Of a stretch of 64,000 nt of DNA, positions 36,401-46,800 are shown piece after piece. The notes beneath the pieces were generated by a model. It was not told where the DNA came from. It searched no databases and worked only from the letters and a program-made list of their open reading frames with translations. Numbering within the stretch: the first letter of the stretch is position 1; the number at the start of each line of letters is the position of its first letter. Position numbers and translations under genes: made by a program. This DNA comes from Telopea speciosissima (Eukaryota > Streptophyta > Magnoliopsida > Proteales > Proteaceae), in NCBI RefSeq assembly GCF_018873765.1, contig NC_057920.1:10367307-10431306 (forward strand), given 5' to 3'.

Positions 36401-36990
36401 GGGTTGACTTTTTTCCTTCTGCAATTTGATTTTTGAACGATTTTTATTGGATTCAAATAGGGGTCGTGCATATTTGCTCATTTATGAATAATTACTTAAG
36501 TAAACTTTTACTTAAATGATATTAGGCATAAATAAGTGTTTGTTCTGGTTTCTAGCATAAATAAGTGTCTGTATACCAAGGTTTGCATGGATAGGTATCT
36601 GTATACCAAGATTTCCCATCAAGATGAGCAAAACCACCGAGATCTGGCACTCATATAAAGGAGTTTGGGTCGAGATCTCGACCCGACCAAGATCTTGCTC
36701 GAGTTGGGGTAAAATATCATATTGACCTCCATCTCATCTCAAGGTCCTGAAAAAACGAGATATTTGCGAGATCTCAACACGCGAGTTTTAGTTCCATGAG
36801 TATAAGTAGTATTTGCCTTTAAAAACTGCATCACTGAACGACTTGACTTTAGGTTTTCATTGCTAACAAAATCTTTGTACTTCATTGGTATTGAGTGAAC
36901 GATTTTCTTCAAAGGCCCCTAATGAATTGTATTAATTGACAATGGATTTGCATGTGTTTGACTCTAATGCTCCAATTTAACTTCTACATA
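33480..36990. other. Intergenic stretch, no gene recognised; one large inverted repeat
   Basis: T-rich on the plus strand, with no frame matching a protein I know. The main structure is the inverted repeat at 36064-36563. Confidence 0.45.
36064..36563. repeat. Inverted repeat, about 60-bp arms, about 375-bp spacer
   Basis: The arm at 36064-36123 (CCAGAAACCAAGACAAACAC...TTTAAGTAAA) is complementary to 36498-36563. A 37-nt core including ACTTATTTATGCCTAATATC is identical. Outside it, GGTCGAGATCTTGC followed by GAGTTGGGG occurs near 35875 and again near 36690, so the whole may be one element spanning about 35870-36790. Confidence 0.65.
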
Positions 36991-37329
36991 CATTACAAGG
37001 GGAGAGAAGAAAGCATAAGAAGAAGAGAAGAGAAGGGAAGGGCGGGGGGGGGGGGGGGAAGAAGAATGCACATACACTACACGCCACGCAAGCATAACCA
37101 AACTTGATTTCAATTCATCTTTTCAATCTACTTCAATCGTTGGTTACACATGTATTTATAAAACGTAAAAAAAAATCAAGACAAATTGGAAATTTCCCTA
37201 CATGTCTAATTGCTAACTAAAATAGAAACTCAATAAAACTCAAATTGGAAATTTCCTTATGTCTAATAGCTACCCAAAATAAAAGATTACATATCTTTCC
37301 CAAATAAAATAAATCCTAAATATCCTACT

Positions 37330-38671
37330 CATAGTTGTCACAGTGTCACGGCGATCCAAGTCGGTGGAGGGGTGTCACGTTGATATATCGACATGTCTCC
37401 CGCTATGGTGTTGCCATGGCGAGCATGTCGACCATGTTTTATTTTTTATTTTCTCTATTTTTAATGTCATTTAGTATGATATAATATATATCCTATAACA
37501 TCAAAATCAACATGAAAGTGTACTACTAATATACTATGGTTTAATTCATGAAAGTGTAATATCCATTAGTGTATATGAAAGTATGAAAACATAGATTAGT
37601 ATGTGCAAGCCTGCATGCAAAGCAAGAAGAATGGAAAAAAAAAAAAAAAAAAAAAAAGAGAGAGAACTACTCTGTCAAATCGTAATAAATCCCTACCCCC
37701 ACCTTCTGTCTCTCTATTCTTTCCCTGTCTCTGTGTGTGTAATTGTATATGTGTGGCTGTGTGCAGGGCAAGAAGAAGGGAAAAAAAACACCTTCTCTGT
37801 CTATGTACAAGCCTGCAACTGCAAGGCAAGAAGAAGAAACAAAAAACCGAGAGGTCCATGATTGTGTGCAAGCCTGCAATCGCAAGGCAAGAAGAAGAAA
37901 AATGAAAAAAAAAAAAAACAGCGATCGTAAGCAAGCCGCAATCGCAAGGCAAGAAGAAGAAGTTAAGAAGACGAAGAAGTGAGAAGAAGAAGAAGAACTG
38001 ACGGAGAGAGTTGCCGGAACTGAAGAAGACGAAGAAGTGAGAAGAAGAACTGAAGAAGAAGAAGAAGAAGAAGAAGACAGAGGAGATTGGAGAAGAAGAA
38101 GAAGAACCAAATAAATAATAAATAAAAAATTACTTACCTGGAGGTTGCCTGAGGGGTTCGAACTTGCCGAGAGTTGCAGCTTCAGTTCTTCTTCTTCTTC
38201 TTCTCTCTTCTTCGTCTTCTTGACTCCGTCAGTCTCAGTCTCAGTCTCCGTGTCTCTGTCTCACGAAGTCTCTCCTCTGTCTCGACAAATCACTTTGTGA
38301 TTTCTAAAATCTCCCAAATTCCAATTCCAATTCCAATTCCAATTAGGAATTTAGGGTATAGTAGTAAAGTGTACTGTTTAATGTTTAATGGTTTTAATTT
38401 TGTATGTTAATGTGACCAATACAAATCAAGGAAAAAGCATTTAAGCTTTTAAATGGTTTTAAAAAAAAATAATATTAAAACCTAAGTTTTTACACAAATA
38501 TCGACCGATATGCCCATATATCGTGGTATGGCGTCCATGGCGGCACCATGGCGACACCATGGACGCCATATCGGGCGATATTTATACATAAGCCATGTCG
38601 AAGCTCGATATGCCATCTTCTCCAGCGCCAGGACGCCACGGCGACGCCATGGCGACGCCGTGACAACTATG
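37330..38671. mobile_element. Non-autonomous TIR transposon, 1342 bp, with 8-bp target duplication
   Basis: The ends are a perfect 12-bp inverted repeat, CATAGTTGTCAC ... GTGACAACTATG. Both sides are flanked by ATCCTACT (37322-37329 and 38672-38679). The other LTR copy has a single ATCCTACT at 42440-42447 with continuous sequence across it, which proves the insertion and its exact limits. An 8-bp duplication points to the hAT superfamily. The subterminal regions are GC-rich and palindromic (CCATGG, GGCGACGCC). The centre is a degenerate minisatellite of AAGCCTGCAA/GCAAGGCAAGAAGAAG units plus GAA/TTC tracts. No transposase is present. Confidence 0.85.
37601..38110. repeat. Degenerate minisatellite and (GAA)n inside the nested transposon
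   Basis: At least five variants of [G]CAAGCCTGCAA.CGCAAGGCAAGAAG recur between 37601 and 37970 at about 55-90 bp spacing, then grade into (GAA)n. The Lys/Arg-rich short frames here are by-products. TTC-rich sequence at 38188-38222 could pair with the GAA tract. Confidence 0.7.
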
Positions 38672-38762
38672 ATCCTACTAAACCAGAACAAGGTTGGGAC
38701 CCTGTTCATCTTGGTTTGGGTTCTCAAATGGGTTCGGGTCGATCCATGGGAGTTCACCTGCA

Positions 38763-39224
38763 TCAATTCCCCCGGTGTTGAGAAAAACATGACACCAAGT
38801 TTTGTAAAATGAGAGAATCAATACCCACTTGACTAGTATCCACAAACATTGGCTTTGATGGGGTGACGATCCAACGCATCTCATGATCAATCGTCACGAT
38901 CTTTCGATGGTCGTTAGTAAACGTCTTGTCAATGTGAATCTGATCGATGGGTTTCACAACTGAAATTGGACCATCGATCAATTCTTCAATTGCAACCTTG
39001 ATCGGACCGAATACTTTAGTTTGATTGTCACTTTCATTGACCACATTTTCTTCCACATCTGATCCGCCTTTTGAAGATTGTATCATGCTTGACATCTTAT
39101 CATAGAAATTGTTGTTAATATTGACAAGCTCTTGAAAACCTGTGGTCAAATTAGAAAGTTCTGTCTGCAATTTATGGAACCCATCACCAATCGAAAGGAG
39201 TAAATCGTATCGATCAACCTCCAT
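38763..39224 (-). CDS. 153-aa frame inside the LTR-like element, function unknown
   Basis: An open frame directly upstream of the polypurine tract and running into the end of the element's internal region. Residues 10-45 (DGFHKLQTELSNLTTGFQEL...) look like an amphipathic coiled-coil helix. The rest is acidic or hydrophilic with no motif I recognise. It could be a gag-like or element-specific protein, or a chance frame. It shows no resemblance to integrase, RT or protease. Confidence 0.3.
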   Translation of the reverse strand: MEVDRYDLLLSIGDGFHKLQTELSNLTTGFQELVNINNNFYDKMSSMIQSSKGGSDVEENVVNESDNQTKVFGPIKVAIEELIDGPISVVKPIDQIHIDKTFTNDHRKIVTIDHEMRWIVTPSKPMFVDTSQVGIDSLILQNLVSCFSQHRGN

Positions 39225-39769
39225 GATGTAGTGGGTTTATAATAACAATGTCATAATTGTAATTTATTGGACTGCAAACTAAAGAGAAGAAAAGTGTGAT
39301 GTAACGATGGGTAGGGAGGTGAAAGAGAACTTTTTTTGTTTAGATGAATGAAAAATATATTCAACGAAGTAAAAGAAGCTTTCCCACAAAAAAAAAAAAA
39401 GAAAAGGAGAAAGAACAAGAAAACAAGGAGAGAGCTCTAAAACAAAACCACAGACTACTCTACAACCAAATCAAGCTGAAGGGAGGCCACCCAAAGAGGG
39501 ACAAAAGGATAAATCAGCCCCAAACTATCAATCACATGAATATAAAATTGACCTTCTTTCCATTGACCTTCTTTCCATTAGGGTTGTAGGGAGGAATGGG
39601 AGGAACCATCCATCTCCCACTTTGATTCTTCGAAACAGAGGAAGGCCCATAAGACGGGCCACTGTATATTGCTTCTGTAACAGCATCAACGGGGTTAACT
39701 TCAAGCATTACATGGATCTCACCTCCTCGAGCTACAAAAACTTCATTGAAGTCTGGGGCATTGTGCTTC

Positions 39770-41707
39770 TAAGATTGTAAAAGCCTTAAGCTTGAATCGT
39801 TGGTGACCTGCACTTGGCTTCCAGCGTGGGTAGGAGTCCTATGCGTCATCAGTTGAGCCTCTCCAATTGGAAGGAACTGCTGACCTCCAGCCTGGCAGTG
39901 GGGTTCGCAATGTCCGTTCACATTTGTAAGTTGAAGCACCTGTGAGACTGAGGTGTTCACATTGGAAGGAGTAGGTGGGTCTGAAAAAGGGTCTTTCCCT
40001 CTCTTACACAAACTGTCGGACTTGCGGATATCTGATTGGGGAGGCAAATCCACTTGCAAAGGATCTGGTCCCTGCGGCACTTCAGCAGCTTCAACAGCAG
40101 GATGTTGACTGGCATCCACCCACTTCTGTAGCATTAATTCTGTATCAGTCACACCCTCTTCACACGCAAGAGCTGTAAACTGTAAACCTATTGTTGCTAT
40201 AATCGGGCATGACAGCTAGCTCTTGGTTCAAATGAGAAGGTTGTTGATCCAAAAACATGCACGCTTGGGTCTGCAAAGATCTGCATTCTTCCCATTGGTG
40301 CAGCTCATCCACCACTCCCACCCTCTCATTCAACATCAAATCAGACGCAAGAGCCACATCAGCAGCTCCTTCAACACCTCCTGCACATTGAAACGTACCC
40401 TGATTTCTCCGGCATCTGAGTAACACCTTCATACTGCACATGTTTTTCCAAAAAACTATCGACTTCCAATCTCTTGAGACCATTAGCCTTCCAAGTCTAC
40501 TGCCTACGCCTCACACAAGGATTTGAGAACCCCATTTCATTAGAGGGTCGATTAGAAGATACCCCCTTCTCATTGCCGCTTTAGAAGCAGCTAGAGTAGA
40601 TGGACCATTGCGAGAGCACTGGTTATTCCTGTGCCCAAACGCAAGATAGTGGGAGCAGTGAGATGTCCACCACTCATAGAGCACCGATTGTGTAAAACTC
40701 CGGCCATTTTCATCGGCAATGGTTGTAGAGGATGGAAGATCACTAGCCGCTGAAATTTCAATACAAATCCAAGCAAATGACAGTCTTGCTTGTGATTTGG
40801 TCCATTTATCCAAGTACAGTGGTACTTCCAATGATGCTCAAGGCTTTCTCCGTCCACAAGTGGAAGGGGAGGTTAGGTAAATTTACCCAGATGGGAACCG
40901 AAGAGAAAGAAATCTGGGATAAGCAAGAATGAGGAGACCATGGTCTAAGAAATATTTGTTACTTTTGAATGAACCAGGGTCTCTCCTCCAAAGCACGAAT
41001 TTTATCATCTTCCATAGCAAATTTGAAGATGTAGATACCACTCTCCAGTAAGTAGACTTCAACGGAGTCTACAGCCTTTCATTGCCTAAAAAGGACATCT
41101 TGAGTAAGAATAAACGGTGATTTTTGGCCCAAGAAATAACCGAGGAGAGTGTTGTTCCATTGGTTAGCTCCCTTCTGTAAGATAGCCTTTGGGCATATTG
41201 TTACAAGCTTCCCTTCCATCGACGTAGGTGAGACAAAGTGGAGTTTAAACCCTCCTTCTTCACCAGAGCTTCGAAAGATCAAGGAGGACCAGTTGTTTCC
41301 TCCACCACCAACAATACCAGAGTGGGGGAAGAAGAATCCAGCCCAGCCCTGTGCAGCAACCTCTCAGCAGATCCAGAAGCTTCCACCCCAGAAGCCACCT
41401 GTTGGTTTTGAAACGCATCACCCCCATCCTGCACCTTACTGTTAATTGCAAGCTCAGCTGTTTCAGAGTTAGGAACATCAACACCCGCAAGGGGAGGAAA
41501 AGCAGCACCGTCAGTAAGGATCTCTAGGGTGTTCAACCCTTCCCCCGTGAATATGGACTCTCCCTCCTTCACACCCTCAACTTCCTCCTTCACATCAGGA
41601 TCTCTAGGGTGTTCAACAACCCCACCCAAAACTGTTCCCAGTTCCAACCGTTTGGCACCCTTCCTGCCATCAGCACTCTTTTTTTTTCTTTCCCCCCCCA
41701 CCCCCAT
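39770..41707 (-). pseudogene. DUF4283/zinc-knuckle (LINE ORF1-type) coding remnant
   Basis: Minus-strand frame pieces in order. First is a Gly/Glu-rich leader (41707-41280). Then comes a DUF4283-like part, LHFVSPTSMEGKLVTICPKA ... WNNTLLGYFLGQKSPF (41240-41110). Then comes DKWTKSQARLSFAWICIEIS followed by the knuckle CSHYLAFGHRNNQC (about 40810-40630). Finally there are Gln/Pro-rich frames (40483-40160, 40152-39769). Such proteins are the nucleic-acid-binding ORF1 of plant L1-type LINEs and related orphan genes. The second knuckle Cys is replaced by Tyr, and the frame is broken in several places. No endonuclease or RT follows. It is unusual to find it between LTR-like repeats. Confidence 0.6.
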
Positions 41708-42133
41708 GATGAAGCCTTAACCTGAGTATTGCATCTACCTTATCAGGTTAAAGAAGAAGTGAATAGTCTCTGAAGATGATGGAACTACCATTGAGCCATT
41801 GAGCCATGTCTGTTAAAAGAGAAAACTTGTCGTGATTCACAGGGGAGGGGTGGAAGACATGGAGTTGTCTTCTACCTCCGACAAGCGAAGAACCTGCAGT
41901 GGATGGGTGGGTTTCAAGTTTGAGTTCGACCAGGACTTCAACGAAATCAGGAGGTTCAAATCACGCCGGAATGATGGAAGATTCGAGCTACGATGACGAC
42001 TTGCCAAAACTAGGTATGAGTTGTTTCTATTTCTTTTGTTTATTTCTCTACCTCTCGCTTCTCTTCTCTTCGCTCTTTCTCCTTTTTTTGATGGCTGGTT
42101 AGGAGAAGAGGGAAGCCTGGAAGAAATCAGAGT

Positions 42134-42533
42134 TGCAGGGGAGAGAAGAATGCATAAGAAGAAAGAGGGGGGGGGGGGGGGAAGAAGAATGCACAAACAC
42201 ACACACCACACAGGCACAACCAAACTCGATTTCAATTCATCTTTTCAATCTACTTCAATCGTTGGTTACACATGTATTTATAAAACACAAAAAAAATAAA
42301 GACTCCTACCTACTTCCTAAAACTTAGACTAACTAAAATAGAAACTCAATAAAACTCAAATTGGAAATTTCCCTACATGTCTAATAGCTACCCAAAATAA
42401 AAGATTACATATATTTCCCAAATAAAATTAATCCTTAATATCCTACTGAACCAGAACAAGGTTGGGACGTGGTTCATCTTGGTTTGGGTTCTCAAACGGG
42501 TTTGGGTCGATCCATGGGAGTGCACCTGCATCA
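42134..42533 (-). repeat. 5' LTR-like repeat, uninterrupted copy
   Basis: 400 bp, TG...CA on the minus strand. It carries the empty target site of the nested transposon (42440-42447) and a 15-nt G run (42167-42181). Confidence 0.75.
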
Positions 42534-43178
42534 TACTATTTTCGAACCAAACTGAAAAAACCCATGTACATATATATAAGTCCTGTCCTATAGAAGTTCG
42601 GTTAGAACTTCTCTCTTATTCTTATTAACACCTGCCATTTGTACCATTGAGTTTCGACAGCTTCAACCACAGATATGAAATTCTTCCTATTTACCTCTCT
42701 TCATTAGTTGCCATCGGAATAAAGACTCTATGCATTCACCGCCCATGTCCTTTACAATCTTGTCACAGCCTGTTGAACAGGGAAAAACAATATGCCCAAT
42801 GCTTTTTTGAACATTTTGTACTTGTACACTACAGTAGGGCTCCCCAACCCCTTCCACTCAATAGATGATTAGATCATCAGTTGTATAATATAAACTCTCC
42901 TGAACCAGTACTCACAGAACAAATTCCAGAATACTAAAAACTCCTCCCATTGGTTCTTAAAATGTGTTCCTATTCTTGGTCCTGTTTGTTTTTTATTTTA
43001 GCATTTTATATCAACCGAACTGAACCAATTGACACCCTCTGTTTTTCATAGATTTCTTGCCTTCTGTACAGATTTCTGTGTATGGTCATACTTGCTTGTA
43101 GGTGCTTTTTATGATCCTGTCCATAATGTTGGGTTCATTGCAGCAGATCCTAGTGCTTAATCTGTGTAGGTGTATATA

Positions 43179-43874
43179 AGGGGTGTCCAATTGGAACCCG
43201 ATCCGAAAACCGAAACCAGAACTGGACCAAATATGTTGAACCGAACCAAATAAAATTTGGTTTTGGAATGTAGGAACCGTATTCGTTTCGGTTCCAGCAT
43301 AGGCACTGTCAGATCAAACCGAAACTGAATTGAATTGGGATAATAATATATTATAGTATATTACCATATTAGAATACTAATATATTATGGTATAATAATA
43401 TATTATAATACTAATATATTAATAGTATATATTACTAATATTAGTATTAATATATTATACTATATATATAGTATATTAATATAGGAGAAAAGAACGCTAC
43501 CTGGTTGCATGTGGCGCGCAGCTCCTGCACCTACACACAGGGCCAGGCGAAATGACCGCCACCCCCCCATGGAAAGGTGGAAATCCCTGAGGGCGCGGCA
43601 GTCATTTCTTGCAGCCCTGTGTCTAGGCGCAGGAGCTGCGCGCTGCTTGCAACCTGGTAGCATTCTCTTTCCCATTAATATATTAATATTTTATAATTCT
43701 ACTATATTATAGTATATGACACGAATATAGGAACCGAACCGTGCAAGAACCGGATGTCAGAATAGAAACCGGACCGAGCAGGTTTGGTTTGAGTCTATTA
43801 TCAGAATTGACTCAGTTCTCGGTTTTGTTTTGGTTCACACCAACACTCTAGAGCCAAACCGATTTACACCCTTG
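43179..43874. mobile_element. Non-autonomous hAT-like element with near-perfect 8-bp duplication
   Basis: The ends are AGGGGTGTCCAATTGG and ACCGATTTACACCCTTG, inverted copies of (CA)AGGGTGT. The flanking octamers TGTATATA (43171-43178) and TCTATATA (43875-43882) differ at one position. The interior has GGTTCGGTT-type sequence, a TA-rich block (43330-43483) and a nested MITE. Confidence 0.6.
43484..43673. mobile_element. Foldback MITE, family A, with 9-bp flanking duplication
   Basis: The left end GGAGAAAAGAACGCTACC and the right end (reversed: GGGAAAGAGAATGCTACC) form a long inverted repeat continuing through GCGCGCAGCTCCTGC. It is flanked by ATTAATATA on both sides (43475-43483 and 43674-43682); the TA-rich context weakens but does not remove this evidence. 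A 9-bp duplication suggests a MULE relative. It is inserted in the hAT-like element 43179-43874. Confidence 0.75.
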
Positions 43875-46800
43875 TCTATATAGCTTTTTTGGAGCTGTTG
43901 AGAATGATCTGTTTGGTGAGTTCACTTAGCGGGAGGATCATACTTATCCAGAATATCATGCTATTACCATTTCAATGGTTCTACCAATTGATCCAATGAT
44001 TTTGATATTCTTAGTAATGGTTTTCGGGTGAGGTAATAATGGATAATTGGATGCATGTCTCGTAAAAATACTGAGAAACTAACCCAATCTCTTGTTCAAC
44101 AAAATCTTGGTTCCAGATTTTGGAATTTTCTTTTGGCTTGGGAGAATAACAGAGTAATAGGTCTGAAACTAATTCTTCTGATTAGAGTACACTCTCTTTC
44201 AATACATTTTACAAGTTGAATACATGAAGTGAAAAGGAGCTAGAATTGCTCTTTCGTCTATGAATATTCTACTTGTGCTAGCTTATATTTGAACAGTAAA
44301 TTGGTTACGTGATGTTGAATATGTTCTGTAGATTTAGCAAGTCTCTATTCACTTATGGAATTATTCAAGACTAAAATGTGCTGTTTTAGGAACTGCCTGA
44401 CCATGGCCTACTAGAAAATATACTAGTTTTCTGGTTACCAGTTCAACCATTTGGTTGACCCTAGCCATTTGGTAGGTGACTAACTTCCATGCCCAGACAG
44501 AACTGATAGGTCCCTTCTGTTTTTCTTTGCAGTAATATTTTTTCTCTTAACTTTCCTCAATTGGTGGAATCTAAATGCTTGGTTCTTAGCTTTCTTATGT
44601 CATAATTGCTAAATATAAATTCTTTGAAGTACCAACAACTTAGCACTTTTCTGTTTTTCCTGTCTGCTTTTGGTCTATAATTCCTATTTATTTTTCACAT
44701 ATTGCACTTTTGTTTCTACAGTTTGCGCCCCTATTCTGTTTTAGACAAAATTTCAGCCACATTTTGTCTGGAACTGTGGTGTTATCTCCACATCTGACCA
44801 TCGATTATCCACAGAATTTTGAAGTGTTAATCCATTGTTAGTATCTTACCTTCGACCAAGGTTATAGTGCCATCTACTGGTCAGTTTCTTAGTTATTAAT
44901 AAGTTAAATTTGTGAGCTTGCTAATTTTAGTAAATTTCTCATATGTCCTATTCTGACCATTGGATTGCAGCCATACTTTGAGGGATTGTTCACATATACT
45001 AGGGTGATATTAGACCTTAGTTTCGTAACCATCAGATTTCTGGGTTTTCAGTTATTGTTAGTTTTCTATTCTTGACTTATTCAATACTCCCTACTTACTA
45101 ATATAAACTCGGTCACTGTCATCTACCGGCTGGAGGTTTCTTTCTCTTGCCCAAGGCACTCCAAATGCTAATAGAGCAAATTGCATGTAATCCCTGTGAT
45201 TTTCTCAGATCAATTTGTAAGTTCCAGTAATTATTTTTAATTGAAAAAGATCATCTCAAATCAACCAACATTGACAAAGAGGGAGGTCTGAGAGAATTGG
45301 CTTGAGGAGGGGGGGGGGAGAATTTTGGGTAGTATTTCACCTGATTGCAAGCTCTTTCAGAGTATGACATAGCAAAAACTTATTACAGGACAGATGGCTT
45401 TGAAAGGGCTAGGAAAAAATACAGGAAAGATCTATGGAAAGGGCACCTTAAAGTCCATGTGAGTGGGGCAAGAGACAATCTGGAGAAGACGAAGTACAAT
45501 TTCATGATTTTTTCAAGAATTTATCAAGGTACTGGCTCAAGTGGGATGACAGTGTCTGGATAGTCAGTTCTCTGCCCAGCAAGGGACTAGTAAGCAAGAA
45601 ATTGGGCTGGTTGAGATGTTTGCCTGTGGAACTCGGAAGAAAAAAAATTGGAAATGTGGTTGTTTAGGATTTATTTGATGAGTTCAATTGTGTTTCAAAA
45701 TCTTAGAAATGTTCATCGTACTGTCACTTAAAATCTGTGTAATTGGGAATGGCTGACATACTTTTATAAATGTCTCTGGTGTCAAGTTTCCTTGCTATTC
45801 TAGAATTGTATTATAATCATCATTTTCATGTTGTCATCCTTAACTTATATTGGTGTGGTCCTTTAACACTGGGACCTTTCCCAATTAATATGCATCTCTT
45901 TTAATTCCATTCTATTTTGTCGCTGCACTTTCCTCGTTTTTTGTAATTGTTATTTTTCAGTTGACTGCCTGGTCTGCTTTATAAATTTACATTTTCTGGA
46001 CTCATCCTGCAAATATGCTAGTAGATTTCAATATTTTATTTACTAGGATAAGATTCCTTGATGATACAAAGTATTTGAAATATAGGATGAGTAGGATTTT
46101 ATGGCATAACAGTACTGTCATAGTTTCTCTTCACTTAAAGAGGTAGATCAGTTAAGCTAAATGTTTGTGGTGTTGCTTTTTCCGCAGTTATTAAATGATT
46201 ACTGATGTAAATGAAGGTTTGAATTCTAGGGGATTGATATTACTATATAGAAGAATGCCTCTGGTCCGATATTCTTCAACTTGTGGTGGAATGTTCTAAT
46301 TGTTCTCTTGAATTCATTTACTGTTTCTTGCTTTCCAAATCTCTACACCTTTAAGTGGAGAGAAACTATGACTACTTAATTTAGATTTTACTGCATTTAC
46401 CAATAAATTTTTTCTCATCATTCTTTTGGTTGTTGGTTGTGCAGGATCCAAGTATTACAGGTTTCTAGATTGCTTGCTACCATATTTTTACTTACCACAT
46501 CTCCTGGGTTCTGTTCTTTGCATATTTGTATTGGCAACACCCTCTTTGCAAGTCAGTGAGCTGTGTATTTTCAACAAGCTTCACTTGGTACACATCTGAA
46601 CCACCAGTTCTTTTCAAGTAAGAACTAGGTTGCCTTCTTCCTCCCCCCCCCCCCCCCACCCCCACCCCCACCCCCTACATTTTATTTACACAAAAGGTAT
46701 GTATCTAATTCAGTAGAGTGATATGTTCATGGGTTCTGCAGATTCTGGTCTCTTTTTGTTCTATCGACTTTGGTGTTGGCATTTGTTTGTGCAAGTCACT

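Larger units (their letters stand above)
36994..38765 (-). repeat. 3' LTR-like repeat, split by a nested transposon
   Basis: Parts 36994-37329 and 38680-38765 align in order with 42134-42533. Landmarks include TCGTTGGTTACACATGTATT, AATAGCTACCCAAAATAAAA and GGTCGATCCATGGGAGT. Both copies contain a long G run (15 nt here at 37044-37058). Confidence 0.8.
36994..42533 (-). mobile_element. LTR-retrotransposon-like element (minus strand) with DUF4283 remnants and a nested TIR transposon
   Basis: Two directly repeated ends, 42533-42134 (400 bp) and 38765-36994 (about 420 bp without the nested insertion), enclose about 3.4 kb. On the minus strand each repeat begins TGATGCAGGTG. The copy at 42134 ends CCCCTGCA, so the repeats have TG...CA termini. 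Just before the 3' repeat lies CCGGGGGAAT, a plausible polypurine tract. No primer-binding site and no integrase, RT or RNase H frame are recognised. Internal sense-strand frames encode DUF4283/zinc-knuckle pieces (41707-39770) and an unrelated 153-aa frame (39224-38763). I read it as a non-autonomous LTR element carrying foreign coding sequence. A clean flanking duplication is not visible (TACAT versus TACTA). Confidence 0.6.

Noticed and set aside
37601-37970. CRISPR-like regular repeats
   Set aside because: The repeats are degenerate, spacing is irregular and the context is a plant transposon.
37596-38110. Several long overlapping frames on both strands
   Set aside because: They cover the minisatellite and GAA tracts of the nested transposon; frames on both strands are open only because of the repeat.
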